Source of the DNA: Methanolobus chelungpuianus
Lineage (GTDB): Archaea > Halobacteriota > Methanosarcinia > Methanosarcinales > Methanosarcinaceae
DNA: 64,000 nucleotides
NCBI RefSeq assembly: GCF_024500045.1
Contig: NZ_JTEO01000004.1
Span: 372,001-436,000, forward strand
Reading direction: 5' to 3'
Part shown: one piece after another, positions 54,272 to 63,751 of the stretch
Layout of the letters: each line of letters starts with the position of its first letter
Position numbering within the stretch: position 1 is the first letter of the stretch
Notes under the pieces: model-generated
Database searches by the model: none
What the model was told of the DNA's origin: nothing
The model's input: the letters and a program-made list of their open reading frames with translations, nothing else
Translations under genes and position numbers: made by a program

Positions 54272-55645
54272 TCAGGCTCTCCCATACTCATCGTCAAATC
54301 TCACAATGTCGTCCTCTTCCACATACTCGCCCAGCTGCACCTCAATGATCTCCAGCGGCAGTTTCCCCGGGTTTGACAGCCTGTGCTTTGCGCCTGCCTT
54401 GATGAAAGTGCTCTCTCCCTGTCTGAGGAAGAAGCTCTGGCCGTCATTCTCCACCTGCGCCATTCCCTTGACGACCACCCAGTGCTCGCTCCTGTGATGA
54501 TGCAACTGCAGGCTCAGCTTTTTTCCTGGAAGGACTGCTATGTTCTTTATCTTATGTCCGCCTGAATTCTCCAGCAGCGTATAGGATCCCCAGGGGCGAT
54601 AGACAGTCTCGTGGATATTTATGCGCTCGTCGTTTCTCTTTTTAAGGAGGTTGACAACTTCCTTTACCTTCTCACTGCTCTTCCGGGGGCAGATCATCAG
54701 GGCATCAGTGGTATCAACTACTATCATGTCATTTATATCGATCAGCGAGACCAACTTCTTGGCATTGGAGTGGATAAAATTATTGTTTGAGTCAACGAGA
54801 ACATTCTGGCATGAAAGCGTGCAGTTATTGGCCTTGTCCTTTTCAGATTCAGCATAGAATGCATCAAAGTTCCCAAGGTCGCTCCATTTGCATCCGAGCT
54901 TCACAACGCCAACCCTGGAGGATTTCTCCATGATGCCATAATCAATGGAGATGTTTGGCACTTTGGAATAGGTTTCCTGAATTGTGCCGGCATTCTCAAA
55001 AGCATTCCACACGTCAGGAGCCAGGGTTTGCACTTCTTCTGAAAAGATGTCCGTGCCCATCAGGAACATCCCGCTGTTCCAGAGACATCCTTCTGCAATG
55101 TATTTTTTTGCGTCTTCCATACAGGGCTTCTCTCTGAACTCCCGGACCCTGTTACCAACTTCAAGCTCCTCTCCCGGCTTGATATATCCGTATCCGGTAT
55201 GCGGGGATGAAGGAACTATCCCGAACGTCACAAGATATTCGGATGCTATTTTTTCTGCACCGGATATAGTTTCCATTGCAACAGGGTCAAGCACGTGGTC
55301 AGAAGAGAATACGCCGACGACCGATTTTCCAAAAGCCTTGTCGATCTCCCTTATCCCGTAACATATGGCAGGAAGTGTGTTCCTGCCTTCAGGTTCAAGC
55401 AGGAGGTTCTCGGGAGGCATGTCATATCCAAGCTCCTCAACCTGGCTGATAACAAAATACTTGTGCACTTCATTCGTGACTACATAGATCTCCGAAATGT
55501 CTGAAACCTGCAGGCATCTTGACACAGTGTCCTGAAAAAGGGATCTGTTCCTGATCTTCAGGAATTGTTTAGGGTAAAGTTCCCGGCTCAATGGCCACAG
55601 ACGTGTTCCCGAGCCGCCTGCAAGAATTATGGATTTTATGCACAT
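54272..55645 (-). CDS. manC: Mannose-1-phosphate guanylyltransferase / mannose-6-phosphate isomerase
   Basis: A 457-residue bifunctional enzyme. The N-terminal nucleotidyltransferase has ILAGGSGTRLWPLSRELYPKQFLKI; the C-terminal cupin isomerase has YRPWGSYTLLENSGGHKIKNIAVLPGKKLSLQLHHHRSEHWVVVKG. It makes GDP-mannose, the donor for mannosylated glycans, and so feeds the glycosyltransferases before it. GGAGG stands only one base before the ATG, unusually close; see findings. Confidence 0.94.
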   Translation of the reverse strand: MCIKSIILAGGSGTRLWPLSRELYPKQFLKIRNRSLFQDTVSRCLQVSDISEIYVVTNEVHKYFVISQVEELGYDMPPENLLLEPEGRNTLPAICYGIREIDKAFGKSVVGVFSSDHVLDPVAMETISGAEKIASEYLVTFGIVPSSPHTGYGYIKPGEELEVGNRVREFREKPCMEDAKKYIAEGCLWNSGMFLMGTDIFSEEVQTLAPDVWNAFENAGTIQETYSKVPNISIDYGIMEKSSRVGVVKLGCKWSDLGNFDAFYAESEKDKANNCTLSCQNVLVDSNNNFIHSNAKKLVSLIDINDMIVVDTTDALMICPRKSSEKVKEVVNLLKKRNDERINIHETVYRPWGSYTLLENSGGHKIKNIAVLPGKKLSLQLHHHRSEHWVVVKGMAQVENDGQSFFLRQGESTFIKAGAKHRLSNPGKLPLEIIEVQLGEYVEEDDIVRFDDEYGRA

Positions 55646-55767
55646 TCCTCCGCTTTAACTAAGTGGAAATTGTTTGCTTTGTATAAATAAACATACGAAT
55701 ATATAAGGCGTGTTATGTGAATACGCTCTATCGGCTCAATGCGAAGGACCCTTTCCAAGTCCGGGAG

Positions 55768-55818
55768 TACAGTCCGCTTCCTACTACCTCTACTTAAATC
55801 TTAAGTACTAGGACTGTA
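55768..55818. promoter_or_regulatory. Nested inverted repeats upstream of nfnAB
   Basis: TACTTAAATCTTAAGTA (55791-55807) is a 7-bp inverted repeat with a 3-base centre. It lies inside a larger one formed by TACAGTCC (55768-55775) and GGACTGTA (55811-55818). The whole is about 50 bases before the nfnA start codon. It could be an operator with two half-site pairs or a hairpin in the leader. Confidence 0.5.
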
Positions 55819-55869
55819 ATCATATGCACATTTCCATCAATCCTTACCAACATATAATAGTGTGATCAC

Positions 55870-56712
55870 ATGTCATATACAATTCTTGAAAAGAAGCAGA
55901 TAGCACCCCAGGTGCATCTGATGAAGGTGCTTGCCCCGGATGTTGCCAAAGCTGCAAAGGCAGGTCAGTTCATTATCCTGCGTATTGATGAAACCAGTGA
56001 GCGCATCCCTCTTACGATCGCAGATTTCGATGCTGATGAAGGTTATGTCACCATTATCTTCCAGGAGATGGGTAAGACCACAAAACAGCTTGCACAGATG
56101 ACAGACAGGGATGTACTCCTGGATTTTGTCGGCCCTCTCGGAAAACCTGCTGACGTGAGGAAGCTGGGCACGGTCATCCTTGTAGGCGGAGGTGTCGGGA
56201 TTGCCCCTGTATATCCGCAGGTGAAGGCATATCGTGATGCAGGGAACAAGGTCATATCCGTCATAGGGGCGAGGAACAAGGATCTTCTCATACTCGAAGA
56301 CGAGATGCAGGCCGCAAGCGATGAACTGTACATAGCCACTGACGACGGTTCCAAGGGACACCACGGCTTCGTGACCGATGTCGCAAAGAAGATCCTTGAC
56401 AGTGGCGAGAAGATCGCGCGGATAGTCGTCATCGGCCCTCCTATTCTCATGAAGGTGGCAGCAGGCATGACAGCTCCCTACGGCGTGGAGACAATAGTGA
56501 GCCTCAATCCTATAATGATCGACGGCACAGGCATGTGCGGCGGTTGCCGTGTCTCCGTGGGTGGCGAGACGAAGTTCGCCTGTGTGGACGGACCTGAATT
56601 TGATGCGCATAAGGTCGATTTCAACCTGCTGATGAGTCGTCTTGGATTATACAGGCCGGAGGAGGCGCAATGCCAGGAGAACCACCAGTGCACATGCAGG
56701 AGTGGTAACTGA
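55870..56712 (+). CDS. nfnA: Ferredoxin:NADP oxidoreductase small subunit (NfnA/SudB type)
   Basis: A 280-residue flavoprotein of the ferredoxin-NADP reductase fold: FAD site in ERIPLTIADFD, NAD site in VILVGGGVGIAPVYPQ, and a [2Fe-2S] cluster motif near the C-terminus (GTGMCGGCRVSVGGETKFACVDGPEFD). With the large subunit it exchanges electrons between NAD(P)H and ferredoxin, or reduces polysulfide as in SudBA. Its stop overlaps the ATG of the next gene by one base. Confidence 0.9.
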   Translation: MSYTILEKKQIAPQVHLMKVLAPDVAKAAKAGQFIILRIDETSERIPLTIADFDADEGYVTIIFQEMGKTTKQLAQMTDRDVLLDFVGPLGKPADVRKLGTVILVGGGVGIAPVYPQVKAYRDAGNKVISVIGARNKDLLILEDEMQAASDELYIATDDGSKGHHGFVTDVAKKILDSGEKIARIVVIGPPILMKVAAGMTAPYGVETIVSLNPIMIDGTGMCGGCRVSVGGETKFACVDGPEFDAHKVDFNLLMSRLGLYRPEEAQCQENHQCTCRSGN

Positions 56713-58085
56713 TGGCAGCAAGACAGGCAATGCCTCACCAGGACGCAAAGGAGAGGACCCGAAACTTTGATGAGGTCGCACTGGGTTACACCGAAGAGCA
56801 GGCAATTGCGGAGGCCTCCCGCTGCCTTGAGTGCAGGAACCCTAAATGTGTCCAGGGCTGCCCGGTAGAGATTGATATCCCTGGCTTTATCGCGCAGATG
56901 AAGGCAGGCGATTTCGATGAGGCCATAGCGACCATCAAGCTGACAAACTCCCTGCCGGCAGTATGCGGCCGCGTATGTCCTCAGGAAGTCCAGTGTGAGG
57001 AACTGTGTGTCCTTGCAAAGAAAGGAGAGCCTGTTGCTATCGGCAGGCTTGAGCGCTTCTGTGCGGACCATGAGAGGAAGAAGGGTGTAGCAGCTCCTGT
57101 ACGCGCGCAGTCCACTGGCAAGCGAGTGGCGGTCGTGGGTGCAGGTCCTGCAAGCCTGACTGCTGCAGCTGATCTCGCAAAAGAAGGACATGCAGTGACA
57201 ATGTTCGAAGCACTCCACGATACAGGAGGAGTGCTGACCTACGGGATACCTGAGTTCAGGCTTCCAAAATCAATCGTGAGGGATGAGGTCGAGTACATAA
57301 AGCAGCTTGGGGTCGATGTCAAGGTGGATTATATCATCGGCAAGATAAAGACCCTGGAAGAGCTGAAGAATGACTTCGATGCGGTCTTCCTGGGTACGGG
57401 TGCGGGCCTTCCGAAGTTCATGGGTATCGAGGGCGAGAACCTTAACGGTGTGTACTCTGCCAACGAGTTCCTTACAAGGGTGAACCTGATGAAAGCTTAC
57501 CGTTTCCCTGACTACAGCACTCCCATCAAGAGAGGCAAGCATGTCATTGTGGTGGGAGGCGGCAACGTTGCAATGGATGCCGCCCGCAGTGCCCTGCGTC
57601 TTGGTGCCGAAGAGGTCAGCATTGTCTATCGCCGTGGTGAGGACGAGCTCCCTGCCAGGAAGGAAGAGGTGGAGAACGCAAAGGAGGAAGGCATTATCTT
57701 CAGGCTGCTTACCAATCCCGTCCGCATCCTTCAGGGTGATAACATGACCGTTAAAGGCGTTGAGTGCATCAGGATGGAACTCGGGGAGCCGGATGAGTCC
57801 GGACGCAGGAGCCCTGTCCCGAAAGCCGGTTCAGAGCATGTGATAGATGCCGATATAGTGATAATTGCCATTGGCACCTCGCCAAACCCGATGATACTCT
57901 CAGGCTCTGATGGATTGAAGGTGAGTCCACGGGGCACTATCGTTGTTGACGAGTCTGCGAAAACCTCAATTGGGAACGTATGTGCAGGCGGCGATGCAGT
58001 GACGGGTGCAGCGACTGTCATCAGTGCCATGGGCGCCGGCAAGCTTGCAGCCCAGACTATCAATGATTATCTCAGGAACAACTGA
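56712..58085 (+). CDS. nfnB: Ferredoxin:NADP oxidoreductase large subunit (NfnB/SudA, GltD-like)
   Basis: A 457-residue protein. The N-terminal iron-sulfur part has CLECRNPKCVQGCP and CGRVCPQEVQCEELC; then comes an FAD site (VAVVGAGPASLTAAADLAKEGH), an NADPH site (VIVVGGGNVAMDAARSALRLG) and a second FAD motif (GNVCAGGDAVTGAATVI). It resembles glutamate-synthase small subunits, but the paired nfnA gene marks it as the NfnAB/SudBA type, which can bifurcate electrons. A strong hairpin follows. Confidence 0.9.
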   Translation: MAARQAMPHQDAKERTRNFDEVALGYTEEQAIAEASRCLECRNPKCVQGCPVEIDIPGFIAQMKAGDFDEAIATIKLTNSLPAVCGRVCPQEVQCEELCVLAKKGEPVAIGRLERFCADHERKKGVAAPVRAQSTGKRVAVVGAGPASLTAAADLAKEGHAVTMFEALHDTGGVLTYGIPEFRLPKSIVRDEVEYIKQLGVDVKVDYIIGKIKTLEELKNDFDAVFLGTGAGLPKFMGIEGENLNGVYSANEFLTRVNLMKAYRFPDYSTPIKRGKHVIVVGGGNVAMDAARSALRLGAEEVSIVYRRGEDELPARKEEVENAKEEGIIFRLLTNPVRILQGDNMTVKGVECIRMELGEPDESGRRSPVPKAGSEHVIDADIVIIAIGTSPNPMILSGSDGLKVSPRGTIVVDESAKTSIGNVCAGGDAVTGAATVISAMGAGKLAAQTINDYLRNN

Positions 58086-58092
58086 AAGGACA

Positions 58093-58140
58093 GGTAAGCC
58101 CTCCTTGGCCGGATGTCCGGAGAGGCTTACCGATATCTTT
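58093..58140 (+). terminator. Long hairpin with T-run after nfnB
   Basis: GGTAAGCC (58093-58100) pairs with GGCTTACC (58124-58131). Inside, CTCC pairs with GGAG, and CCGG-ATGT-CCGG forms the tip. TTTTT follows at about 58138. It fits a terminator for the nfnAB transcript. Confidence 0.65.
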
Positions 58141-58184
58141 TTATGGTGGTAGACTTAATGCCGTCAACTAACTAGAACACTATA

Positions 58185-60200
58185 ATGGATAAAGATCGAT
58201 TCTCAAGAAAGCCTTCGAGGCGAAAGGACAGTCCCTCTTCTAAGAATGAAAATACAGGGGCCAGGGAGAAAAGCGGTCCCAGGCACGCGAGTTACGAGAA
58301 GGATTATATTTTCTGGTGCAATACCTGCAATGTACCGCTCATCGGGCAAAGATGCTGCACATGCGGCGGACAAGGACAGAAGCTGGTCCTGTCCCAGCCT
58401 GCCGATGTAAGGTTCTGTTCCCCATACGAGAGGTCCGTGCTCCGCGAACAGCTCGTATCCTCTTTTGGGTGTGATCCCATCGGGGAGCGTATCGTGCTGC
58501 TCAACAAGATACCGGGTGATGACAAGACTGACGAGGTGATCGTTGACGGCCTCTACTTTGGCGTGTTGGGCTTTGACCTGCAATCAATGAGTTACAGATT
58601 TGAGCCCATGGTCCAGGGTGCTAAGATCCTGATGGGAAATCCCGTCCCTGGGAAGCTTGTGGTCTTAAAGAAGAGCAGCAGGCACCTGAACGGCAAGAAG
58701 GTGGAAGCTGATTTGGTCCAGAGCATGTCCCTCGATATCAGGAAGGGTGACAGCGTGCTTGTTGTGTCAGGCGCCCTGGCAGGGTTTGGAGTTTCCTACT
58801 GTGATGCAGATGAACTTCAGGATTGCAGGGGTCCTGCCGTCAGGGTACGTAAGATCGACTCCCAGTCTGCCTCCCTCAATCCTAAGGTCTCATCCATGGG
58901 TGACGTCATTGCGGCAAATATCGATCACCTGCGCAGCCTTGGTAAGAATGCGATCAATACCATCAAGGGCATAGCGAACCAGAAGGATTTCAGGGACCTG
59001 CCTGTGCATGTGTCCTTCAGTGGAGGGAAGGACAGCCTGGCAGTGCTGGACCTTACCCGCAGCGCACTGAGGAACAGGGATGTGAAGGCGTTCTTCCTCA
59101 ACACAGGCATCGAATTCCCGGAAACCGTGGATTTCGTGCATGAGCACTGTGCTGAGAACAATATCGAGCTCATTGAGAAGAAAGCAGGGGACAGTTTCTG
59201 GGACAACGTGGTTACGTTTGGCCCCCCTGCCAAGGATTTCAGGTGGTGCTGCAAGACCTGCAAGCTTGCACCTGCAAATGCGGCTATTGAACAGTGCCTG
59301 GAAAATGCGCCCACGTGCCTGACCATTGACGGGAAGAGGAAGCATGAATCCTTCTCCCGGGCAAGGATCGCTGTCAGCGAGAAGAACCCCTTTGTTCCTG
59401 GTCAGCTGAACATATTCCCTATAAGGGACTGGAGAGCCATAGAGGTCTGGTTGTATATCTACTGGAGGGGCCTTAAGTATAATCCTCTTTACGACCAGGG
59501 ATTTGAAAGGGTTGGATGTTATCTTTGCCCTGCGGCCCTTTCTGCTGAATTCCAGAGGCTGCGGGATCTGCATCCGGAACTGTATAGTCGCTGGAACAGT
59601 TTCCTGAAAGACTGGGCAGAAGAATCAGGGTTCACCCCGGAGTTCATCGAGCACGGCCTCTGGCGATGGAAGGAGCTCCCGCCAAAAATGGTAAAGCTAT
59701 GTGAAGATGCGGGCATATCTATTTCAGGCAGGGAAACGACATCACAGTTCGCAATTGAGATGACTTCGGGAATATCCCCATGCAGGGCAGGCGGCTATTC
59801 GATCGAGGGAGCGGTACAGGGTCTTTCAATGAGGAAGGCCGGCAATATCCTCAATATTATCGGAAGCACTTCGTTCTCAGAAGAACTCGGGTTGCTGCTT
59901 GTAAAGAGTGGTGGGTCCACCGTGAAGCTGTTCTCCTCCGGGAGCCTGGTGGTTAACGCGGATAACAGGGAAGAGGCTGACAGGCTATTTGCTGCAGTTT
60001 CAGAACAGCTTCTGAGGAACCACAGATGCACAGGCTGTGGCATTTGCCTCAAAGCGTGCCCTGCGGGATCAATAAGCCTTGATGGGCAGGGTGGGGTGCT
60101 GATCAGTGAAAGCTGCATCCGATGCGGCAGGTGTAGTGGCTCCTGTTTTATTGTGAAGTATTCGGACAGGATGAATATAATTGGGTCTTCTCTGCGGTGA
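58185..60200 (+). CDS. Multidomain PAPS/APS-reductase-like protein with PUA and ferredoxin domains
   Basis: A 671-residue protein. Domains in order: a basic start; a zinc-ribbon-like CNTC ... CCTCGG (about residues 45-65); a PUA-like RNA-binding segment (about 160-225); a PP-loop ATP site FSGGKDSLAVLDL (about 276-288) with the APS-reductase cysteine signs WCCKTCKLAP and GCYLCPA; and a C-terminal two-cluster ferredoxin (CTGCGICLKACP, CIRCGRCSGSC, about 615-655). Such proteins are known in methanogens as putative sulfate-activating or sulfur-transfer enzymes. PUA plus PP-loop suggests RNA thiolation as another choice. Function is unproven. Confidence 0.85.
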   Translation: MDKDRFSRKPSRRKDSPSSKNENTGAREKSGPRHASYEKDYIFWCNTCNVPLIGQRCCTCGGQGQKLVLSQPADVRFCSPYERSVLREQLVSSFGCDPIGERIVLLNKIPGDDKTDEVIVDGLYFGVLGFDLQSMSYRFEPMVQGAKILMGNPVPGKLVVLKKSSRHLNGKKVEADLVQSMSLDIRKGDSVLVVSGALAGFGVSYCDADELQDCRGPAVRVRKIDSQSASLNPKVSSMGDVIAANIDHLRSLGKNAINTIKGIANQKDFRDLPVHVSFSGGKDSLAVLDLTRSALRNRDVKAFFLNTGIEFPETVDFVHEHCAENNIELIEKKAGDSFWDNVVTFGPPAKDFRWCCKTCKLAPANAAIEQCLENAPTCLTIDGKRKHESFSRARIAVSEKNPFVPGQLNIFPIRDWRAIEVWLYIYWRGLKYNPLYDQGFERVGCYLCPAALSAEFQRLRDLHPELYSRWNSFLKDWAEESGFTPEFIEHGLWRWKELPPKMVKLCEDAGISISGRETTSQFAIEMTSGISPCRAGGYSIEGAVQGLSMRKAGNILNIIGSTSFSEELGLLLVKSGGSTVKLFSSGSLVVNADNREEADRLFAAVSEQLLRNHRCTGCGICLKACPAGSISLDGQGGVLISESCIRCGRCSGSCFIVKYSDRMNIIGSSLR

Positions 60201-60265
60201 GTTATTAATACTCTTAGTATTATATTACCTTCTGGATATATGGCTTTAAGTTTTGGCGGATTATA

Positions 60266-61363
60266 ATGGTTCCAACAATAAAGGACGGAGTTTCCCGCAT
60301 AATTGATTCCAAGTGGAAGATTGCGGCAGTAATAGCAATTATCTTACTTCTTATTATCCAGGTGTTCATTTTCCTGCCTCTTGCAGACGGTATTATCCTG
60401 GGGCTTGTGTTCGCATACATATCGAGGCCTATTTTCTATAAGATGGACCGCTTTCCCCGACTGGGTGCTTTCGTGGCAACAATGTCCATTGTAGTGCCGG
60501 TGGTATTTATCATAGGATGGGGCCTGCTGGAAATAGTGCGCAAGATCGCATGGGTGTTTGATAACCAGACATACATGCTCAATCTCGTGTTCGATTACTC
60601 CAGGAGGGTCAATGTACCTGCAGAGTACAGTAACGATGTTAACCAGCTTTTATGGAACATTTCCACTTCCTTCGTCCCCCTGATCAGTGGGGCGGGCATA
60701 TTCTCTTATGCCTTTGACATTATGATGTTCGGTCTTAATCTTGTGGTCGCCGTATTTGTATGTTATTACCTTCTGGCTGACGGTCACAGGCTGTACCGGG
60801 CTATCGTGGCATTGTTCCCGGATAACTGTAAAAGCTCGGTGGTCAGGTACTTCGAGCATCTTGACGTTATCCTGCAGGGAGTCTTCGTAGGCAACGCATC
60901 AGCTGCGCTCATAGTAAGCATATTGTCCCTTATCGTGTTCTATGCGTTCGGCTTTTCGAACATACTGGCACTAGCGGCACTTATCTTCCTTGCCTCCGTT
61001 ATTCCCATGTTTGCAGGCTACATGGTGCTCCTGGCACTTTCGGCCTACAGGTATTTGGAATATGGCCCGGAAAGTGCTATCATATTCTTCTTAGTGTCGT
61101 CAATAGTCATCTATGTGCCACCGGAACTTTTCCTGCGCCCTTACCTTTCAAGCATAAAGTCCCATGTGCACCCTCTGCTGATACTTCTTGCGTTCCTCGG
61201 AGGGGCATTTGTGGGTGGTATCTCGGGTTTCTTTGCAGCTCCTATATTGCTTGGTGCGATCATAGCAGCTTACAGGGTGTACATGGATGATGTGTCTGCA
61301 GCCTGCCTTTTATCTGAGAAGAAGCATGTTTCCATCGAAGCTGAGCTTCCTGATCAGAGCTGA
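60266..61363 (+). CDS. AI-2E family (UPF0118) membrane protein
   Basis: A 365-residue polytopic protein with about eight helices and the family's GLVFAYISRPIFYKM, a PP-E-like VPPELFLRPYLSS and the C-terminal GISGFFAAPILLGAIIAAYRVY. Members transport ions or small molecules; the name from AI-2 export does not fix the substrate. It stands alone between the reductase-like gene and thrS. Confidence 0.88.
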   Translation: MVPTIKDGVSRIIDSKWKIAAVIAIILLLIIQVFIFLPLADGIILGLVFAYISRPIFYKMDRFPRLGAFVATMSIVVPVVFIIGWGLLEIVRKIAWVFDNQTYMLNLVFDYSRRVNVPAEYSNDVNQLLWNISTSFVPLISGAGIFSYAFDIMMFGLNLVVAVFVCYYLLADGHRLYRAIVALFPDNCKSSVVRYFEHLDVILQGVFVGNASAALIVSILSLIVFYAFGFSNILALAALIFLASVIPMFAGYMVLLALSAYRYLEYGPESAIIFFLVSSIVIYVPPELFLRPYLSSIKSHVHPLLILLAFLGGAFVGGISGFFAAPILLGAIIAAYRVYMDDVSAACLLSEKKHVSIEAELPDQS

Positions 61364-61476
61364 TCCATCCCCCGGGTATGCCCTGTTTCATTTTCCGTTT
61401 TTTCCCCGAAAGAGAACTGAAAAAGGTTAATAAGGATTGCTATAATTAAGTTAGCATTTATCTTAAGGTGAACCCC

Positions 61477-63381
61477 ATGCAACTTTTATTGATCCATTCT
61501 GATTACATTGAATACGAAGTTAAGAAAAGCACTCCTGTGGCCGAGAAGATCGAGGAGTCATTCAGGACCGGAAGGCTCGAGGAGGCGCTGACAGCCTTCA
61601 TGGCAGTGGAAAAAGCAGATGAGGCCGATGTAGAAGGCATTATCAGCAAGGCGGCAGCCGAGATAAGGAATGTGGCAGGACAGGTAAAGGCTGCCAACAT
61701 AATGCTGTACCCCTACGCGCACCTTAGTTCCGATCTCTCCTCCCCCAAGGCCGCTGTTGCTGTTCTCAAGGGCGTGGAAGCGGCACTGTCCGGGGAGTAC
61801 AACGTCAAGAGGGCTCCTTTTGGATGGTACAAGGCTTTCAGGATCAGTTGTAAGGGTCACCCGCTTTCCGAGCTTTCGCGCTCTATAGTCCCCGAGGGCA
61901 AGCCCGCAGTCTGCGGGGAGGCCGTAGCCGTGGAAAAGGAAGAGGTCGTATCCGAGGCCCTGAAGGCGGAGAGCACTGCAAGGTCCTACTGGCACATACT
62001 GACGCCTGACGGAGAGCTGCACAACACCGAGGGATTTGATTTCACAGGGCACGAGAACCTGCAGAAGTTCGTCAATTATGAGATATCAAAACAGAGAGCT
62101 GTCGAGAGGGCTCCGCCACATGTTGAGCTCATGCGCAGGCTGGAGATCGCTGATTACGAACCCGGGTCCGACTCAGGCAACATGCGTTACTACCCCAAGG
62201 GGCGCCTGATGAAATCCCTGCTTGAGAACTTCGTGCTTGAGGAGTCCTACAAGGTGGGCGCCATGGAAGTCGAGACTCCCCTGATGTATGATATGGAGCA
62301 CCCGACCCTGAAGAAGTATCTTGACAGGTTCCCTGCAAGGCAGTATTCTATCGAATCCGACAAGAGGCACATGTTCCTCAGGTTCGCGGCATGTTTCGGG
62401 CAGTTCCTCATGAACCACGACATGACCATCTCATACAAGAACCTGCCAATGAGGATGATCGAGATGACCAGGTACAGCTTCCGTAAGGAACAGCGCGGGG
62501 AACTGGTAGGCCTGCGGAGGCTGCGTGCCTTCACAATGCCTGACATGCACAGCCTGTGTACAGACATGCAGCAGGCTGTGGAGCAGTTTGATGCACAGTA
62601 TAACATGTGCATATCCGTGCTTGATAAGGTCGGCATCAAGGTAAGTGACTTCGAGGTGGCTGTAAGGTTCACCAGGGACTTCTACAATGAGAACAAGGAT
62701 TTCATCACAAACCTGGCCCGTACCGTCAACAAGCCCGTGCTTGTGGAGATGTGGGATACGAGGTTCTTCTATTTCGTGCTCAAGTTCGAGTTCAACTTCG
62801 TCGATGCCCTTGCAAAGGCAAGTGCTCTCTCCACTGTCCAGATCGATGTGGAGAACGCCGACAGGTATGATATCAATTATGTGGATACCGACGGCGTGGC
62901 AAAGAAGCCCGTTATCCTCCACTGCTCCCCGAGTGGGGCCATCGAGCGCTGTATCTACGGTCTCCTGGAGAAGGAGGCCATGAGAGCTGAGAAGGGTGGA
63001 GTGCCTATGCTTCCAGTATGGCTTTCCCCTACCCAGGTAAGGGTCATACCCATATCCGAGAAACACATGGGATTTGCAAAACAGGTTGCAGACCAGCTGC
63101 AGTGCCGCGTGGACATTGACGACAGGGAGGATACCGTGGGCAAGAAGGTCCGTGAGGCAGCCCGTGAATGGATACCTTATATTGTGGTCGTGGGTGACAA
63201 GGAGGCCGAGACCGGTAACATCAATGTGACTATCAGGGCTGAATCCGAGCCTGAGAAGCCGAAGAAGGTGGAAATGACCGCCGGGCAGCTTAATGCCAGG
63301 GTGCTTTCCGAGATAGAGGGCCTGCCTTACAAGGGCCTGCCTCTTGCAAAGATGCTGTCCGTAAGGCCAAAGTTCTTATAA
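61477..63381 (+). CDS. thrS: Threonyl-tRNA synthetase (archaeal type)
   Basis: A 634-residue archaeal ThrS. The N-terminal 140 residues are the archaeal editing domain ([17 protein letters not shown]; a D-aminoacyl-tRNA deacylase-like fold). The class II core shows motif 2 ([24 protein letters not shown]) and motif 3 ([17 protein letters not shown]), followed by the anticodon-binding domain. The start at 61477 follows AAGGTGA (61464-61470) and matches the family; GTG 61468 is less likely. It charges the tRNA-Thr also encoded in this window. Confidence 0.96.
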   Translation: MQLLLIHSDYIEYEVKKSTPVAEKIEESFRTGRLEEALTAFMAVEKADEADVEGIISKAAAEIRNVAGQVKAANIMLYPYAHLSSDLSSPKAAVAVLKGVEAALSGEYNVKRAPFGWYKAFRISCKGHPLSELSRSIVPEGKPAVCGEAVAVEKEEVVSEALKAESTARSYWHILTPDGELHNTEGFDFTGHENLQKFVNYEISKQRAVERAPPHVELMRRLEIADYEPGSDSGNMRYYPKGRLMKSLLENFVLEESYKVGAMEVETPLMYDMEHPTLKKYLDRFPARQYSIESDKRHMFLRFAACFGQFLMNHDMTISYKNLPMRMIEMTRYSFRKEQRGELVGLRRLRAFTMPDMHSLCTDMQQAVEQFDAQYNMCISVLDKVGIKVSDFEVAVRFTRDFYNENKDFITNLARTVNKPVLVEMWDTRFFYFVLKFEFNFVDALAKASALSTVQIDVENADRYDINYVDTDGVAKKPVILHCSPSGAIERCIYGLLEKEAMRAEKGGVPMLPVWLSPTQVRVIPISEKHMGFAKQVADQLQCRVDIDDREDTVGKKVREAAREWIPYIVVVGDKEAETGNINVTIRAESEPEKPKKVEMTAGQLNARVLSEIEGLPYKGLPLAKMLSVRPKFL

Positions 63382-63403
63382 TCCGCATACGAAATATAAC
63401 CTT

Positions 63404-63706
63404 ATGCTGGATGAAAATACGGATGCAGGGGCTCCTGCCTCTGCAAACATCATTGTTTCCGGGAAGGTGCAGGGAGTCTATTACCGGAAGTTCACGCAGG
63501 AGAACGCCATCAGGCTCGGACTGGCGGGTTTTGCCCGCAACATGCCCGATGGCCGGGTGGAGGTGGTGGCCGAGGGTCCGCGTGGGAGTATTGAAACACT
63601 CATAGAGATGCTTCACAGAGGCCCCGCTTTTTCCCGGGTGAAGGATGTGGATGTCCGCTGGTCATCTCCTTCAGGTGAATTCTCTGCCTTCGGGATAAAG
63701 AGATAG
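63404..63706 (+). CDS. acyP: Acylphosphatase
   Basis: A 100-residue protein with the acylphosphatase fold: VSGKVQGVYYRKFTQENAIRLGLAGFARNMPDGRVEVVAEG, holding the catalytic arginine (YYRKF) and asparagine (RNMPDG). It hydrolyses acyl phosphates such as acetyl phosphate. The first dozen residues (LDENTDAGAPAS) are an acidic extension. It lies 22 bases after thrS. Confidence 0.92.
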   Translation: MLDENTDAGAPASANIIVSGKVQGVYYRKFTQENAIRLGLAGFARNMPDGRVEVVAEGPRGSIETLIEMLHRGPAFSRVKDVDVRWSSPSGEFSAFGIKR

Positions 63707-63751
63707 TGTCAGAAATTCCAGAACATATTCACAAACAAATTGGATTATCAC

